This document shows positions 56,057 through 64,000 of a stretch of DNA of 64,000 nt, in pieces. The stretch spans positions 744,001-808,000 of the forward strand of contig NZ_JBAWKJ010000002.1 in the NCBI RefSeq assembly GCF_037095755.1. The letters are read 5' to 3'. Under the pieces are notes generated by a model that was not told where the DNA came from, made no database searches, and saw only the letters and a list, made by a program, of their open reading frames with translations. Numbering within the stretch: the stretch's first letter is position 1; every line of letters starts with the position of its first letter. Source of the DNA: Sphingopyxis sp. CCNWLW2. GTDB lineage: Bacteria; Pseudomonadota; Alphaproteobacteria; Sphingomonadales; Sphingomonadaceae. A program made the translations under genes and the position numbers.

Positions 56057-56252
56057 CGTCGGACGGCACCGGCCCGGTTGATTCTCACCGTCAGGCCGGA
56101 TAGGTCCGGCGTGCCGAGAATAGAGTAGCAGGCTGGTATCTCCTGCGCCCGCTTGACGGGTTCTTCTCCGCCACGGCGTCGACCAGCCTTTTGCGGCAGG
56201 TGGCGCGGAATTGCAGTTGCCGCCCCGCCGCTACCGACGACGGAGTACGCCC

Positions 56253-56582
56253 GTGCAATATATCTATCTCGCCATCGCCATCGTTGCAGAGGTCATCGCA
56301 ACCAGCTTTATGAGACAATCGGAAGGCTTCACGAAGCTCGTCCCGTCGCTGATTACCGCCGGCGGATAAATTGTCGCCTTCTATTTCCTGTCGCTGACCC
56401 TCAGAACCTTGCCAACGGGAATCGCCTACGCGATCTGGTCCGGCGTCGGGATCGTCCTGATCGCGGCGATCGCGTGGGTCTTTCAGGGCCAGAAGCTCGA
56501 CACGCCCGCCATGATCGGCATGGCGCTGATCATAAGCGGCGTGGTGGTGATGAACGGCTTTTCGAACAGCACCGCACATTGA
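56253..56582 (+). pseudogene. SMR-family transporter gene with in-frame stop (EmrE/SugE-like)
   Basis: A 110-codon frame from GTG 56253 reads as a complete small multidrug resistance protein: YIYLAIAIVAEVIATSFMRQ, SEGFTKLVPSLITAGG, then a TAA at 56367-56369, then [36 protein letters not shown] and GVVVMNGFS. The conserved Glu of the first helix and the [12 protein letters not shown] motif are intact. The stop replaces a residue where family members usually have Y or another aromatic, so one substitution (TAT/TAC to TAA) would explain it. Alternatives are sequencing error or readthrough. Confidence 0.85.
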
Positions 56583-56610
56583 TCGCCGGAGTCGACGGAA
56601 TGCCGCCGGA

Positions 56611-57975
56611 TCAGAAATCGATCTGCGTGCGCAGCCCGAACGTGTCGGCCGAATAGCTGCGGTCGCCCGTCGCGGTGGCGACGCGCGCATCGTCGAGCCA
56701 GACTTTGCCGTAGTTGGCGGTGATGCGGATATAGTCGATCGGCGACCAGACGAGCCCGATCAGCGCGGTCTTTTGCTGCCCCCCGCGGACGCCGGCGTCG
56801 TTGAGGTCGAGATAGTCGTAGCGCGCATTGACCTCGATCGCGCCGATCCCGCCGGCGGTAATCGGCTTCGACGGCTTGAGGCGGTCGAACGCGCCGTCCC
56901 TGTAGCCGCGCGCATCACCGGGGGTGAGCACCATGCCGACCTCGGCATAGCCGCCGAAGAAGGTCGGGTCGGCGGCGGCGGTGCTGCGCTTGACGCTCTG
57001 CCAATAGGCTTCGCCCGCGGCGTGGAACGGCCCGGCCAGCACCGCGCCTTCGAGGCCGAGGCCGCGTTCGCTCGATATGTCGAGCAGCCCCGTGTCGACC
57101 AGCCGCACGTCGGTCGTGTGGACGAACGGCCGCGCACGATAGCGGTTCGTCGCCGCGGGGTCATTCGGGTCGCGGTAATGGCCCGATGCGGCAAGATGAA
57201 GCTGTGTATTGCCGACCTTCGGCATGAACACGACGCGGCCATCGACGCTGAGGCTGTGGTTGCTGTCGGTCAGGTCGCGGGCATTGTCGCCGAACACTCC
57301 GCCCTGGAGCAGCACGGCCTTGCCCTTATATTGCGCCGACAGGCCGACGCGGCGCTCGAAGCCGAATGCTTGCACGAATGCAGCGCGTTCCATGAAGCTG
57401 GTGAACAGGTCGCTCGTCATGTCGTCGAGTCCCCAGAAGGGCTTGATCTGGCCCGCGGTGACCGACAGCGGCCCGGTGCCGTAGGTCAGGTAAATGTCGG
57501 TGAGTTCGACCTCGCTGTTCGCGACATCGGCCTCGACGCGGTACGAAAAACCGCCCGGGATCTTGCCGTCGACGCCGAGATAGATGCGGCGGAATTCGGT
57601 CGCGGTGCCGCCGCGGATGCCGGTGACGCCCGCGGGCGCGTCGATACCCGCGACGTCGAGCTGGACGCGGCCGCGCGGCTTGAAGCTCCAGCCGTCGGCG
57701 GTCTTGATCTCGGGCGCGCCCTTCCAGCTGATCTCGGTCGCGGGCTTCGCGGTCACCGAAGGCGGCGCGGGCGGCACCACCGCGACCGGTGCGGGCGCCG
57801 GCTGCGGAGTCGCGGTGTCGAGCCGTGTCTCCAGCGTCTGGACCTTGGCCTTCAGCGCCGCGAGTTCGGCGCGCAGCTCTGCCGCCTCCTCGGCCGTCAT
57901 CGCCTGGGCGTGGACGGCGGTCGGTAGGCTGAACATCGACGTCGCCAGCAGGGCGGCGGTCAGGGCATGGCGCAT
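56611..57975 (-). CDS. OprO/OprP-type outer-membrane porin
   Basis: A 454-residue porin. A signal peptide (cleaved near VHAQA) leads to a coiled-coil segment (AAELRAELAALKAKVQTLET) and then a beta-barrel domain. The barrel has GGFSYRVEADVANSEVELTD, FWGLDDMTSD and the phenylalanine-terminated final strand (FGLRTQIDF), which aid outer-membrane insertion. It matches the phosphate/polyphosphate-selective porin family. A Pho box 48 bp upstream of its ATG and the neighbouring pst operon support a role in phosphate uptake. Confidence 0.9.
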   Translation of the reverse strand: MRHALTAALLATSMFSLPTAVHAQAMTAEEAAELRAELAALKAKVQTLETRLDTATPQPAPAPVAVVPPAPPSVTAKPATEISWKGAPEIKTADGWSFKPRGRVQLDVAGIDAPAGVTGIRGGTATEFRRIYLGVDGKIPGGFSYRVEADVANSEVELTDIYLTYGTGPLSVTAGQIKPFWGLDDMTSDLFTSFMERAAFVQAFGFERRVGLSAQYKGKAVLLQGGVFGDNARDLTDSNHSLSVDGRVVFMPKVGNTQLHLAASGHYRDPNDPAATNRYRARPFVHTTDVRLVDTGLLDISSERGLGLEGAVLAGPFHAAGEAYWQSVKRSTAAADPTFFGGYAEVGMVLTPGDARGYRDGAFDRLKPSKPITAGGIGAIEVNARYDYLDLNDAGVRGGQQKTALIGLVWSPIDYIRITANYGKVWLDDARVATATGDRSYSADTFGLRTQIDF

Positions 57976-58022
57976 GAGGGATTTGCTCCGTTGCGAAAGG
58001 GTGACAATCTGCGGGCGCTGTT

Positions 58023-58040
58023 ATGACCGATATATGACAG
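58023..58040 (-). promoter_or_regulatory. Pho box upstream of the porin gene
   Basis: The minus strand reads CTGTCAT-ATAT-CGGTCAT, two units 11 bp apart, very close to the PhoB consensus CTGTCAT-AWAW-CTGTCAT. It ends 48 bp before the porin ATG at 57975. Confidence 0.8.
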
Positions 58041-58177
58041 TTGCACGTCTTTAAGATGACATTTCCGTTGCAACCGACATTTTCTCTCCCTCTTGCCAGC
58101 GGGGTGCGAACGGCTAAGGACGTTCCAGTTTTTTCGGGCAACCTTTCTTCGGGGCATGCCCTTTCCGGGAGACCATC

Positions 58178-59080
58178 ATGACGATCAAATTTGACGGCCG
58201 CGTTGCTATTGTCACCGGCGCCGGCGGCGGCCTTGGCCGCGCCTATGCGCTCGAACTCGCGCGGCGCGGCGCCAAGGTGGTCGTCAACGACCTCGGCGGA
58301 TCGCGCGACGGCACCGGCCATTCGGACGCGGCGCTGCAGGTCGTCGAGGAAATTCGCGCCGCGGGCGGCACCGCGATCTCGAACGGCGGCAGCGTCACCG
58401 AATATGACCAGATGGCCGAAATGGTGGCGAAGGCGAAGGAAGAATGGGGCGGCGTCCACGTCCTGATCAACAATGCCGGCATCCTGCGCGATAAGAGCTT
58501 TGCCAAGATGGAGCCCGCCGATTTCGACCTGGTGCTGAAGGTGCATGTCAGCGGCAGCGCCAATGTCACCAAGGCGTGCTGGGACCTGATGCGCGAGCAA
58601 GCCTATGGCCGCATCCTGATGACCGCGTCGTCGACCGGCCTCTACGGCAATTTCGGCCAGGCCAATTACGGCGCGGCGAAGCTGGGCCTCGCGGGCCTCA
58701 CCAAGACGCTCCACCTCGAAGGCGCGAAGTACAACATCCGCTGCAACACGATCGCCCCGGTCGCGGGCACGCGCATGACCGAAGACATCTTCCCCGCCGA
58801 GCTGTTCGAGAAGTTCACGCCCGAGAATGTCGTTCCGGCGGCGCTCTATCTGGTCAGCGAGGATGCCCCGACCAACATGATCGTCGGCGCGGGCGCGGGT
58901 GCCTATCACGCCGCCTATGTCACGATGACCCCGGGCGTCGCGCTGCCCGAAGGCGAGCGCACCCCCGAAGGCGTCGCCGCGGCGTGGGAGAAAATCATCG
59001 ACCGCAATGGCGAAACCGTCCCGCAGTCGGGCAGCGAACAGTCGATGAATGTAATGAAGGCATTGATGGCGCTGGGCTGA
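58178..59080 (+). CDS. SDR-family 3-hydroxyacyl-CoA dehydrogenase-like protein
   Basis: A 300-residue short-chain dehydrogenase of the multifunctional-enzyme-2 type. It has TGAGGGLGRAYALELARRGA, VNDLGGSRDGTG, LINNAGILRDKSF, the Y-x3-K motif in ANYGAAKLGLAGL and CNTIAPVAGTRMTEDIFP. Its length and the LGGSRDGTG-type loop match the dehydrogenase domain of peroxisomal MFE-2 homologues, which oxidise 3-hydroxyacyl-CoA. The acyl-CoA substrate is inferred. GGGAGACCATC precedes ATG 58178. It is followed by a strong hairpin. Confidence 0.85.
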   Translation: MTIKFDGRVAIVTGAGGGLGRAYALELARRGAKVVVNDLGGSRDGTGHSDAALQVVEEIRAAGGTAISNGGSVTEYDQMAEMVAKAKEEWGGVHVLINNAGILRDKSFAKMEPADFDLVLKVHVSGSANVTKACWDLMREQAYGRILMTASSTGLYGNFGQANYGAAKLGLAGLTKTLHLEGAKYNIRCNTIAPVAGTRMTEDIFPAELFEKFTPENVVPAALYLVSEDAPTNMIVGAGAGAYHAAYVTMTPGVALPEGERTPEGVAAAWEKIIDRNGETVPQSGSEQSMNVMKALMALG

Positions 59081-59089
59081 ACCTGATAT

Positions 59090-59132
59090 CCCCCCGCACG
59101 GTAACGCCCGGACGGCGTTCCCGTGCGGGGGG
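59090..59132 (+). promoter_or_regulatory. Hairpin that can hide the ribosome-binding site of the DUF4328 gene
   Basis: CCCCCCGCACGG pairs with CCGTGCGGGGGG, and an inner AACGCC/GGCGTT extends it, giving about 18 bp of stem. The right arm holds the run of Gs that would act as ribosome-binding site for the ATG at 59138. It could also act as a terminator for the upstream gene. Confidence 0.55.
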
Positions 59133-59137
59133 ATGAT

Positions 59138-59794
59138 ATGGCGGACATGAGCCTTGGCGACGGGATCGACCTGCTTCGGACGCGCGCCAGAATCCTGAAA
59201 TTCCTGCTGCTCGCCGGGTTTGTGGTGATATTGGCGACGCTGGCCGGGCAGGTCGCCGAGCTGCAAGGCTATATTTCGCTCGACGAAAATGTCGAGCTGA
59301 CCGGAGTGGCGGCGCTCTATGCGGCCGTCGGCCTCACCGACGTCCTGCTGCTGCTCGTCACGATCGTCTTCTTCAGCATGTGGATCTATCGCGCGGCCGC
59401 CAATGTCGTTTCCGCAGGAACCGTCGGCTTCGACTATACGCCGGGCTGGGCGATCGGGTGGTTCTTCGTCCCGATTGCCAATCTCTTCAAACCCTATGCG
59501 GTCATGCGGCAGGTCTGGAATGCCAGCCATGGCGGACAGGGCGACCAGCTCGAACGGCCCGAGGGGCTGCTCGCGATCTGGTGGGGCACCTGGCTGATCT
59601 CGAACATCGCGTCGAATATTTCGCTCCGCCTGACGCTCAACCCCGGCTCTCCCGCCGAACTGGAAACGGGTCTCCAGATCGGTATCTTCGCCGCGCTGGT
59701 CAGTCTTGCGCTCTATCCCGCTGCCTATCGGCTGGTCGATCGCATCACGACGGCGCAACGCGAGCGGCTCACCTCGGCACATATCTTCGCCTGA
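59138..59794 (+). CDS. DUF4328 membrane protein
   Basis: A 218-residue membrane protein with about five helices. LLRTRARILKFLLLAGFVVIL opens it; the DUF4328 core FFSMWIYRAAANVVSAG, TPGWAIGWFFVPIANLFKPY, MRQVWNAS and IWWGTWLISNIASN is clear. The family is of unknown function. The ATG at 59138 is preferred (59123 is in the same frame). It sits immediately behind a G-rich hairpin that may control its translation. Confidence 0.85.
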   Translation: MADMSLGDGIDLLRTRARILKFLLLAGFVVILATLAGQVAELQGYISLDENVELTGVAALYAAVGLTDVLLLLVTIVFFSMWIYRAAANVVSAGTVGFDYTPGWAIGWFFVPIANLFKPYAVMRQVWNASHGGQGDQLERPEGLLAIWWGTWLISNIASNISLRLTLNPGSPAELETGLQIGIFAALVSLALYPAAYRLVDRITTAQRERLTSAHIFA

Positions 59795-59799
59795 CTTAT

Positions 59800-59819
59800 T
59801 GTATTGCATCACCAATACA
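59800..59819. promoter_or_regulatory. Inverted repeat before the 357-residue membrane protein gene
   Basis: TGTATTG-CATCAC-CAATACA is a perfect 7-bp inverted repeat with 13-bp centre spacing, 53 bp before ATG 59872. It is a candidate operator, or a hairpin ending the DUF4328 transcript. Confidence 0.4.
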
Positions 59820-59871
59820 GTCTTGCTAGAAGCGATGCGGGGCAAGGGGATCGGACAGAAGGACGACCCCG

Positions 59872-60945
59872 ATGTATAGTGAAACCGACCTGCAAGCTGC
59901 GGTCGATGCAAAGGTACTGACGCCGGAGGCCGCGCTGGCTTTCCGGTCGCATATCGCATCGGTGCGCGCCGCTCCCGGAGCGGATGAGGAATCATTCCGC
60001 CTCATTACCGGCTTCAACGATATTTTCGTCAGCATCGCGGCGGTGATCCTGCTCGTCGCGGTCGGCTGGATCGGCGCTTCGATCCATCCTGCGCTCGGCG
60101 GCGCGTTCGTCGCCGGCTCGGCGTGGTTCCTCGCCGAATATTTCACCCGCAAACGCCGTATGGCATTGCCCAGTATCGTGCTCGTCCTCGCCTTTGCAGG
60201 CGGGGTGTTCGCGACGATGGTGGGTGTCCTCGTCGAGCATGGCGAGGCGATTTTCGGGAGCGATCCCGGCGAAACCGTCGGCGCGATCCTCATCGGCGCC
60301 ATGGCGCTCGTGACCGCCGGGGCGACCTGGGCGCACTGGAAGCGTTTCATGGTGCCGATCACCGTCGCCGCCGGGACCGCCGCGCTCGCCGCCACCGCGG
60401 TCGCGCTCGTACTCGCGATCACCGGAATGCCCAGCCCCGACGGCACGCTGCCGATGATCCTCGTGCTGATCGCCGGGCTCGGCGTCTTCGCGCTCGCGAT
60501 GTGGTGGGACCGCAGCGACCGCGTGCGTCAGACGCGCCGCAGCGACGTTGCCTTCTGGCTCCACCTGCTCGCCGCGCCGATGATCGCGCACCCGATCTTC
60601 CACCTGCTCGGCGTCACGCGCGGCGACGACATCGGCAGCGCCGCGGCGGTGATGGTGATCGGCGTCTACATCCTGTTCGGGTTCATCGCGCTCGCGATCG
60701 ACCGCCGCGCGCTGCTCGTCTCGGCGCTCGCCTATGTGCTGTTCGCGATGACACAGCTGTTCAACACCTTTGGCGCGGTCGAGCTTAACGTAGCGCTCAC
60801 GGCTTTCGTGATCGGATCGGCGCTGCTGCTGCTCTCGGCCTTCTGGCAGAATGCGCGGGCGGTGGTGGTCGGCTTCCTGCCCGACAATCTGGCGAACCAG
60901 CTGCCCGCGACGATCCGTCCGGTCAGTCCGATACCAGCTTCATAA
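59872..60945 (+). CDS. Multi-pass membrane protein of unknown function
   Basis: A 357-residue membrane protein with about ten hydrophobic segments, evenly spaced (for example IFVSIAAVILLVAVGWIGAS, PSIVLVLAFAGGVFATMVG, ITVAAGTAALAATAVALVL and FVIGSALLLLSAFW). The N-terminal 40 residues are soluble. It resembles poorly characterised DUF2157-like membrane proteins; the match is not firm. GGGCAAGGGG-type sequence precedes ATG 59872. Its end overlaps the convergent DUF2794 gene by 23 bp. Confidence 0.65.
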   Translation: MYSETDLQAAVDAKVLTPEAALAFRSHIASVRAAPGADEESFRLITGFNDIFVSIAAVILLVAVGWIGASIHPALGGAFVAGSAWFLAEYFTRKRRMALPSIVLVLAFAGGVFATMVGVLVEHGEAIFGSDPGETVGAILIGAMALVTAGATWAHWKRFMVPITVAAGTAALAATAVALVLAITGMPSPDGTLPMILVLIAGLGVFALAMWWDRSDRVRQTRRSDVAFWLHLLAAPMIAHPIFHLLGVTRGDDIGSAAAVMVIGVYILFGFIALAIDRRALLVSALAYVLFAMTQLFNTFGAVELNVALTAFVIGSALLLLSAFWQNARAVVVGFLPDNLANQLPATIRPVSPIPAS

Positions 60946-61273
60946 GCTTGCGTTCGACGGGGGCGAGCACATTCGACAGCTCGTCCCCGCGCTTCAAAAT
61001 CGCCCCGGCTTCGGAGACAAGGGCCCACATGCCCTGCCGGCTCCGCAAGGCGGGGCGTTTTTCTATGCGATATTCGGGCCGCTCGGCGGCGCGGCGAAAG
61101 GCCGAGAAGATCGCGGCGTCGCGGTGGAAATCCATCGCATAGTCGCGCCAATGTCCTGCCGCGACCATGCGGCCGTAGAGGTCAAGGATGCGCATGAGTT
61201 CGGGGCGCTCGAAACCGGTCTGTTGCGGTGCCGCTCTGTTATTGCCGAACGGTAGAGGCGTGACCGTGCCCAT
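60923..61273 (-). CDS. DUF2794 family protein
   Basis: A 116-residue protein. ELMRILDLYGRMVAAGHWRDYAMDF (cut: LDLYGRMVAAGHWRDYAMDF), AIFSAFRRAAERPEYRIEKRP, RQGMWALVSEAGAILKRGDEL and NVLAPVERKL match the alphaproteobacterial DUF2794 family, whose function is unknown. The ATG overlaps the cysE stop (ATGA), so it is translationally coupled to it. Confidence 0.8.
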   Translation of the reverse strand: MGTVTPLPFGNNRAAPQQTGFERPELMRILDLYGRMVAAGHWRDYAMDFHRDAAIFSAFRRAAERPEYRIEKRPALRSRQGMWALVSEAGAILKRGDELSNVLAPVERKLMKLVSD

Positions 61274-61992
61274 CAGGCGCCGGTCCGGCTCCCTTTGCGC
61301 CGCGGCGCTTCGTCGTCCTCGGCCGCGAATTCGCGTTCGTCGAGCAGGGCTTTCAGCTGCTTCTGCATCAGGTCGAGCTGACATTGCAGCAGTTCGACCC
61401 TTTGCGTCGCGGGGTCGAAAGTCTCGCTGCATGGCGTGCCATAGGGCACGAACTCGCGCGCATATTCGGTTGCATCGAGCAAGGTCGAGCGCGCCGGGAT
61501 GCCGACCATCACCGCGCCCTCGGGCACATCCTTGGTCACCACGGCGTTGGCGCCGACGCGCGCGCGTGAATGGACGGTGACGGGGCCCAATATCTGCGCG
61601 CCCGATCCGACGATCACATCGTCGGCCAGCGTCGGATGGCGCTTGCCGCCGATACCGTTCGCGGGGTCGGTGCCGCCCAGCGTCACGCCCTGATAGATGG
61701 AGACATTGTCGCCGATCTCGGCGGTCTCGCCGATCACGACGCCAAAGCCGTGATCGATGAACAGGTGACGGCCGATCGTCGCCCCCGGATGAATGTCGAC
61801 CGCGGTCAGGAAGCGCGACAAGTGATTGACGAAGCGCGCGAGGAAGAACAGCCGCGCCTCGAACAGCCAATGCGCGATGCGGTGCATGCCGACCGCAACC
61901 AAACCCGGATAGAGTAGAATTTCCCAGCGCGACCGCGGCGCCGGATCGCGCGCCTTGATCGAATCGAGATAGGCAATCAGCCCGTTGAACAT
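61273..61992 (-). CDS. cysE: Serine O-acetyltransferase
   Basis: A 239-residue enzyme making O-acetylserine, the first step of cysteine synthesis. The left-handed beta-helix (hexapeptide repeat) region includes DIHPGATIGRHLFIDHGFGV, VVIGETAEIGDNVSIYQGVT, LGGTDPANGIGGKRHPTLAD, VIVGSGAQILGPVTV and ARVGANAVVTKDVP. The shorter N-terminus matches the EpsC-like/short SAT group. The C-terminal tail is charged. It is followed by the overlapping DUF2794 gene on the same strand. Confidence 0.92.
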   Translation of the reverse strand: MFNGLIAYLDSIKARDPAPRSRWEILLYPGLVAVGMHRIAHWLFEARLFFLARFVNHLSRFLTAVDIHPGATIGRHLFIDHGFGVVIGETAEIGDNVSIYQGVTLGGTDPANGIGGKRHPTLADDVIVGSGAQILGPVTVHSRARVGANAVVTKDVPEGAVMVGIPARSTLLDATEYAREFVPYGTPCSETFDPATQRVELLQCQLDLMQKQLKALLDEREFAAEDDEAPRRKGSRTGA

Positions 61993-62075
61993 ATAATGTC
62001 CCCTGCGACCCTATTTTGTACCGGACAAGATAGATGTTCGGGCGCGGCATTTCCACCCCCGGTGCATTTTTATCG

Positions 62076-62675
62076 TCAGCGACCGAACAGGCCGAGGCGC
62101 AGCAGGAGCAGTCCTTCGCTGCGCAAATGCCGCTCGCCATCGTGGCTCGCGATCATGCCGGCCCAGCGGTCGAGCATCAGAAGCGACCGGTTTCGGCCAA
62201 AAATCCTGCGCGACGGCGCATCCCGCGCCTTCGCCTGACCGAGCAGATCGCGGGCTTCGGCCTCGCCTTCCTCGACACCCGCACCCCAGATCAAACCCCA
62301 GCGCTTTCCGCCAGCTTCACCGCCGCCGGACAGCGCAAAGAGGTGTTCGCCAAAGCCTTCGGAGGCCGCGCGCCGATCGCCGTCGCTCTCGGCAAGCAGC
62401 ATCGCTTCGGCGGCGTCGACGAGCGCGTCGAGACCGCCCTGCCCCGCCCATGTTTCCTGAAGTTCGGCGAGCAGCGGCTCGCCTTTGGGCAGCGCGCCCG
62501 GATCGCTTGCGATCATCGCCGCCATGTCGCGCCACCAGGCGAGCTTGATCTGCCCGATCAGCGGCTCGCGCGCATCGAGCAGCAGCTTGGTCAGCCGTGC
62601 GGCCAATCCCCAAAGCGCCGACATGGCGGCGCGCCGCGCGTGCGGTACGGAGACCAGCACGCGCGGATCGCGCAT
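62076..62675 (-). CDS. Squalene/phytoene synthase-like protein
   Basis: A 199-residue protein. RRAAMSALWGLAARLTKLLLD and REPLIGQIKLAWWRDMAAMI match the A-LWAL...P-x-L-x-QIRLAWWRD segment of squalene/phytoene synthase-like proteins. The protein is shorter than true synthases and the aspartate-rich catalytic motifs are not obvious, so it is probably a non-catalytic relative such as the NDUFAF6-type group. ATG 62675 is used; residues upstream in frame ([11 protein letters not shown]) could extend it. It follows the pyruvate dehydrogenase gene on the same strand by 28 bp. Confidence 0.7.
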   Translation of the reverse strand: MRDPRVLVSVPHARRAAMSALWGLAARLTKLLLDAREPLIGQIKLAWWRDMAAMIASDPGALPKGEPLLAELQETWAGQGGLDALVDAAEAMLLAESDGDRRAASEGFGEHLFALSGGGEAGGKRWGLIWGAGVEEGEAEARDLLGQAKARDAPSRRIFGRNRSLLMLDRWAGMIASHDGERHLRSEGLLLLRLGLFGR

Positions 62676-62703
62676 ATCGGGGTAGAAAGCCGTCTCTTGG
62701 TCG

Positions 62704-64000
62704 TCAGGCGCGATTGCGGACCGCCTTCACGGCTGCGACGACGCGCGGCGTATCGATCAGCGCGGCCTTTTCGAGATTGTGCGCATAGGGCAGCGGCACA
62801 TCCTCGTTGCACACGCGCATCACCGGCGCGTCGAGATCGTCAAAGCCATGCTCCATCGCGACCATCGCGAGTTCGCTGGCGATCGAACAGACCGGCCAGC
62901 CTTCCTCGACGATGACAAGATGGTTCGTCTTCTTGAGGCTCGCGAGCACCGTCGCGGTGTCGAGCGGACGGATCGTGCGCAGGTCGATCACCTCGGCGTC
63001 GATGCCCTCGCCCGCCAGCTCGTCGGCGGCTTCGAGCGCGAGCCCGACGCCGATCGAGTAACTGACGATGGTGACATCGCTGCCCTGACGCATGATCCGT
63101 GCCTTGCCGATCGGCAGGACGAAATCGTCGACCTCGGGAACATCGAAGCTGCGGCCGTAGAGCAGCTCGTTTTCGAGGAAGACGACGGGGTCTTCGGTGC
63201 GGATCGCGGCCTTCAGCAGCCCCTTGGCATCGGCGGCGTCATAAGGCGCGATCACGATCAGCCCGGGGACGCTCGCATACCAGGGTGCGAAATTCTGGCT
63301 GTGCTGCGCGCCGACACGCGCCGCGGCACCGTTCGGACCGCGGAACACGATCGGGCAGCGCATCTGTCCGCCCGACATATAGTTGGTCTTCGCCGCCGAG
63401 TTGATGATGTGGTCGATCGCCTGCATCGCGAAGTTGAAGGTCATAAACTCGATGATCGGACGCAGGCCGCCCATCGCGGCGCCCGCGCCGAGACCGGCGA
63501 AGCCATATTCGGTGATCGGGGTATCGACGACGCGCTGCGCGCCGAATTCCTCGAGCAGCCCCTGCGTGACCTTGTACGCGCCCTGATATTCGGCGACTTC
63601 CTCGCCCATCACGAAGACACGGTCGTCTTTGCGCATTTCCTCGGCCATCGCATCACGCAGCGCTTCGCGGACGGTCAGGCGGGTCATTGCAGTGCCTTCG
63701 GGGATTGCGGGGTCCGATGCGCGCTCGGACGCGGTGGGCGCCGCAACCGGAGCCGGAGCCGGGGTTTCGGCCTTCGGTTCAGGTGCAGCAGCCGGTGCGA
63801 CGGCCGGCGCCGGAGCTGCGGCTTCCTCGCCCTCGCCCGTGATCGTGGCGATCACGGTGCCGACCTTCACATTGTCGGTGCCCTCGGCAACGAGGATCTG
63901 GCCGATCGTGCCTTCATCAATGGCTTCAAATTCCATCGTCGCCTTGTCGGTTTCGATCTCGGCGAGAATGTCGCCCGACTTCACCGTGTCGCCTTCCTTG
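62704..64000 (-). CDS. pdhB: Pyruvate dehydrogenase E1 beta subunit with N-terminal lipoyl domain (partial)
   Basis: The C-terminal 432 codons of an E1-beta subunit; the start lies beyond the window. The lipoyl domain carries [17 protein letters not shown] with the lipoylated lysine, then an alanine/proline-rich linker (about 60 residues) and the E1-beta domain ([51 protein letters not shown]). With E1-alpha it decarboxylates pyruvate in the pyruvate dehydrogenase complex. Lipoyl-E1-beta fusion is normal in alphaproteobacteria. The squalene-synthase-like gene follows. Confidence 0.95.
   Translation of the reverse strand, partial: KEGDTVKSGDILAEIETDKATMEFEAIDEGTIGQILVAEGTDNVKVGTVIATITGEGEEAAAPAPAVAPAAAPEPKAETPAPAPVAAPTASERASDPAIPEGTAMTRLTVREALRDAMAEEMRKDDRVFVMGEEVAEYQGAYKVTQGLLEEFGAQRVVDTPITEYGFAGLGAGAAMGGLRPIIEFMTFNFAMQAIDHIINSAAKTNYMSGGQMRCPIVFRGPNGAAARVGAQHSQNFAPWYASVPGLIVIAPYDAADAKGLLKAAIRTEDPVVFLENELLYGRSFDVPEVDDFVLPIGKARIMRQGSDVTIVSYSIGVGLALEAADELAGEGIDAEVIDLRTIRPLDTATVLASLKKTNHLVIVEEGWPVCSIASELAMVAMEHGFDDLDAPVMRVCNEDVPLPYAHNLEKAALIDTPRVVAAVKAVRNRA

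Noticed and set aside
56057..56252. Guanidine riboswitch before the SMR gene
   Set aside because: SMR genes may carry one, but I did not find the paired ACGR-loop hairpins or the ykkC core here.

Overview
The window is G+C-rich, densely coding chromosome of an alphaproteobacterium, most likely a sphingomonad close to Sphingopyxis. The grounds are an XrtA/PEP-CTERM (exosortase) regulatory set, an alphaproteobacterial LexA box (GAAC-N7-GAAC) before uvrA, UrcA, DUF2794 and DUF4893 proteins, many secreted peptidases, and REP-like GTCACCCCGGACTTGATCCGGGG repeats. The genus is inferred from gene content; no rRNA or tRNA gene was seen.

Layout. 0-1.7 kb: nitroreductase, effector-less GntR regulator, small membrane protein. 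1.8-10 kb: a surface-polysaccharide block on the minus strand with a TIGR03013-type glycosyltransferase, PrsK kinase, PrsR sigma-54 activator and PrsT TPR lipoprotein, plus mannose-1-phosphate guanylyltransferase divergent from it. A 266-bp element with 32-bp terminal inverted repeats lies between the glycosyltransferase and prsK. 10-18 kb: DUF885 peptidase-like protein, a divergent LysR/TonB-receptor pair, and an ScfR-like regulator divergent from isocitrate lyase. 18-31 kb: TerC with a DUF465-like small protein behind a structured leader, enoyl-CoA hydratase, a membrane-anchored LuxR-HTH protein, M20 amidohydrolase, DUF4893 lipoprotein, a bdhA/patatin pair, zinc metallopeptidase, amidohydrolase, HPP protein and S9 peptidase. 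31-47 kb: valS, MATE exporter, LytS/LytR-type two-component pair, UrcA, BCCT transporter, M13 peptidase, SOS-controlled uvrA and small envelope proteins.

48.3-49.9 kb is an A+T-richer accessory patch with two overlapping genes of unknown function. One carries an RNKRSIGH motif resembling HEPN ribonucleases, and both appear to end in winged-helix domains. It abuts a phosphate-starvation block at 50-58 kb: pstS-pstC-pstA-pstB-phoU-phoB under Pho boxes, an SMR transporter gene broken by one in-frame stop, and an OprO/P-type porin with its own Pho box. 58-64 kb: SDR dehydrogenase, two membrane proteins, DUF2794 protein, serine acetyltransferase, a squalene/phytoene-synthase-like protein, and the lipoyl-bearing pyruvate dehydrogenase E1 beta subunit, cut by the window end.

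Two physiological themes recur: exopolysaccharide control through PrsK/PrsR, and phosphate scavenging, where the porin brings phosphate across the outer membrane, PstSCAB imports it, and PhoU/PhoB regulate. The best candidate for something undescribed is the HEPN-like/winged-helix gene pair beside the pst operon. The MITE-like element, the membrane-tethered LuxR protein and the terC leader are secondary candidates.
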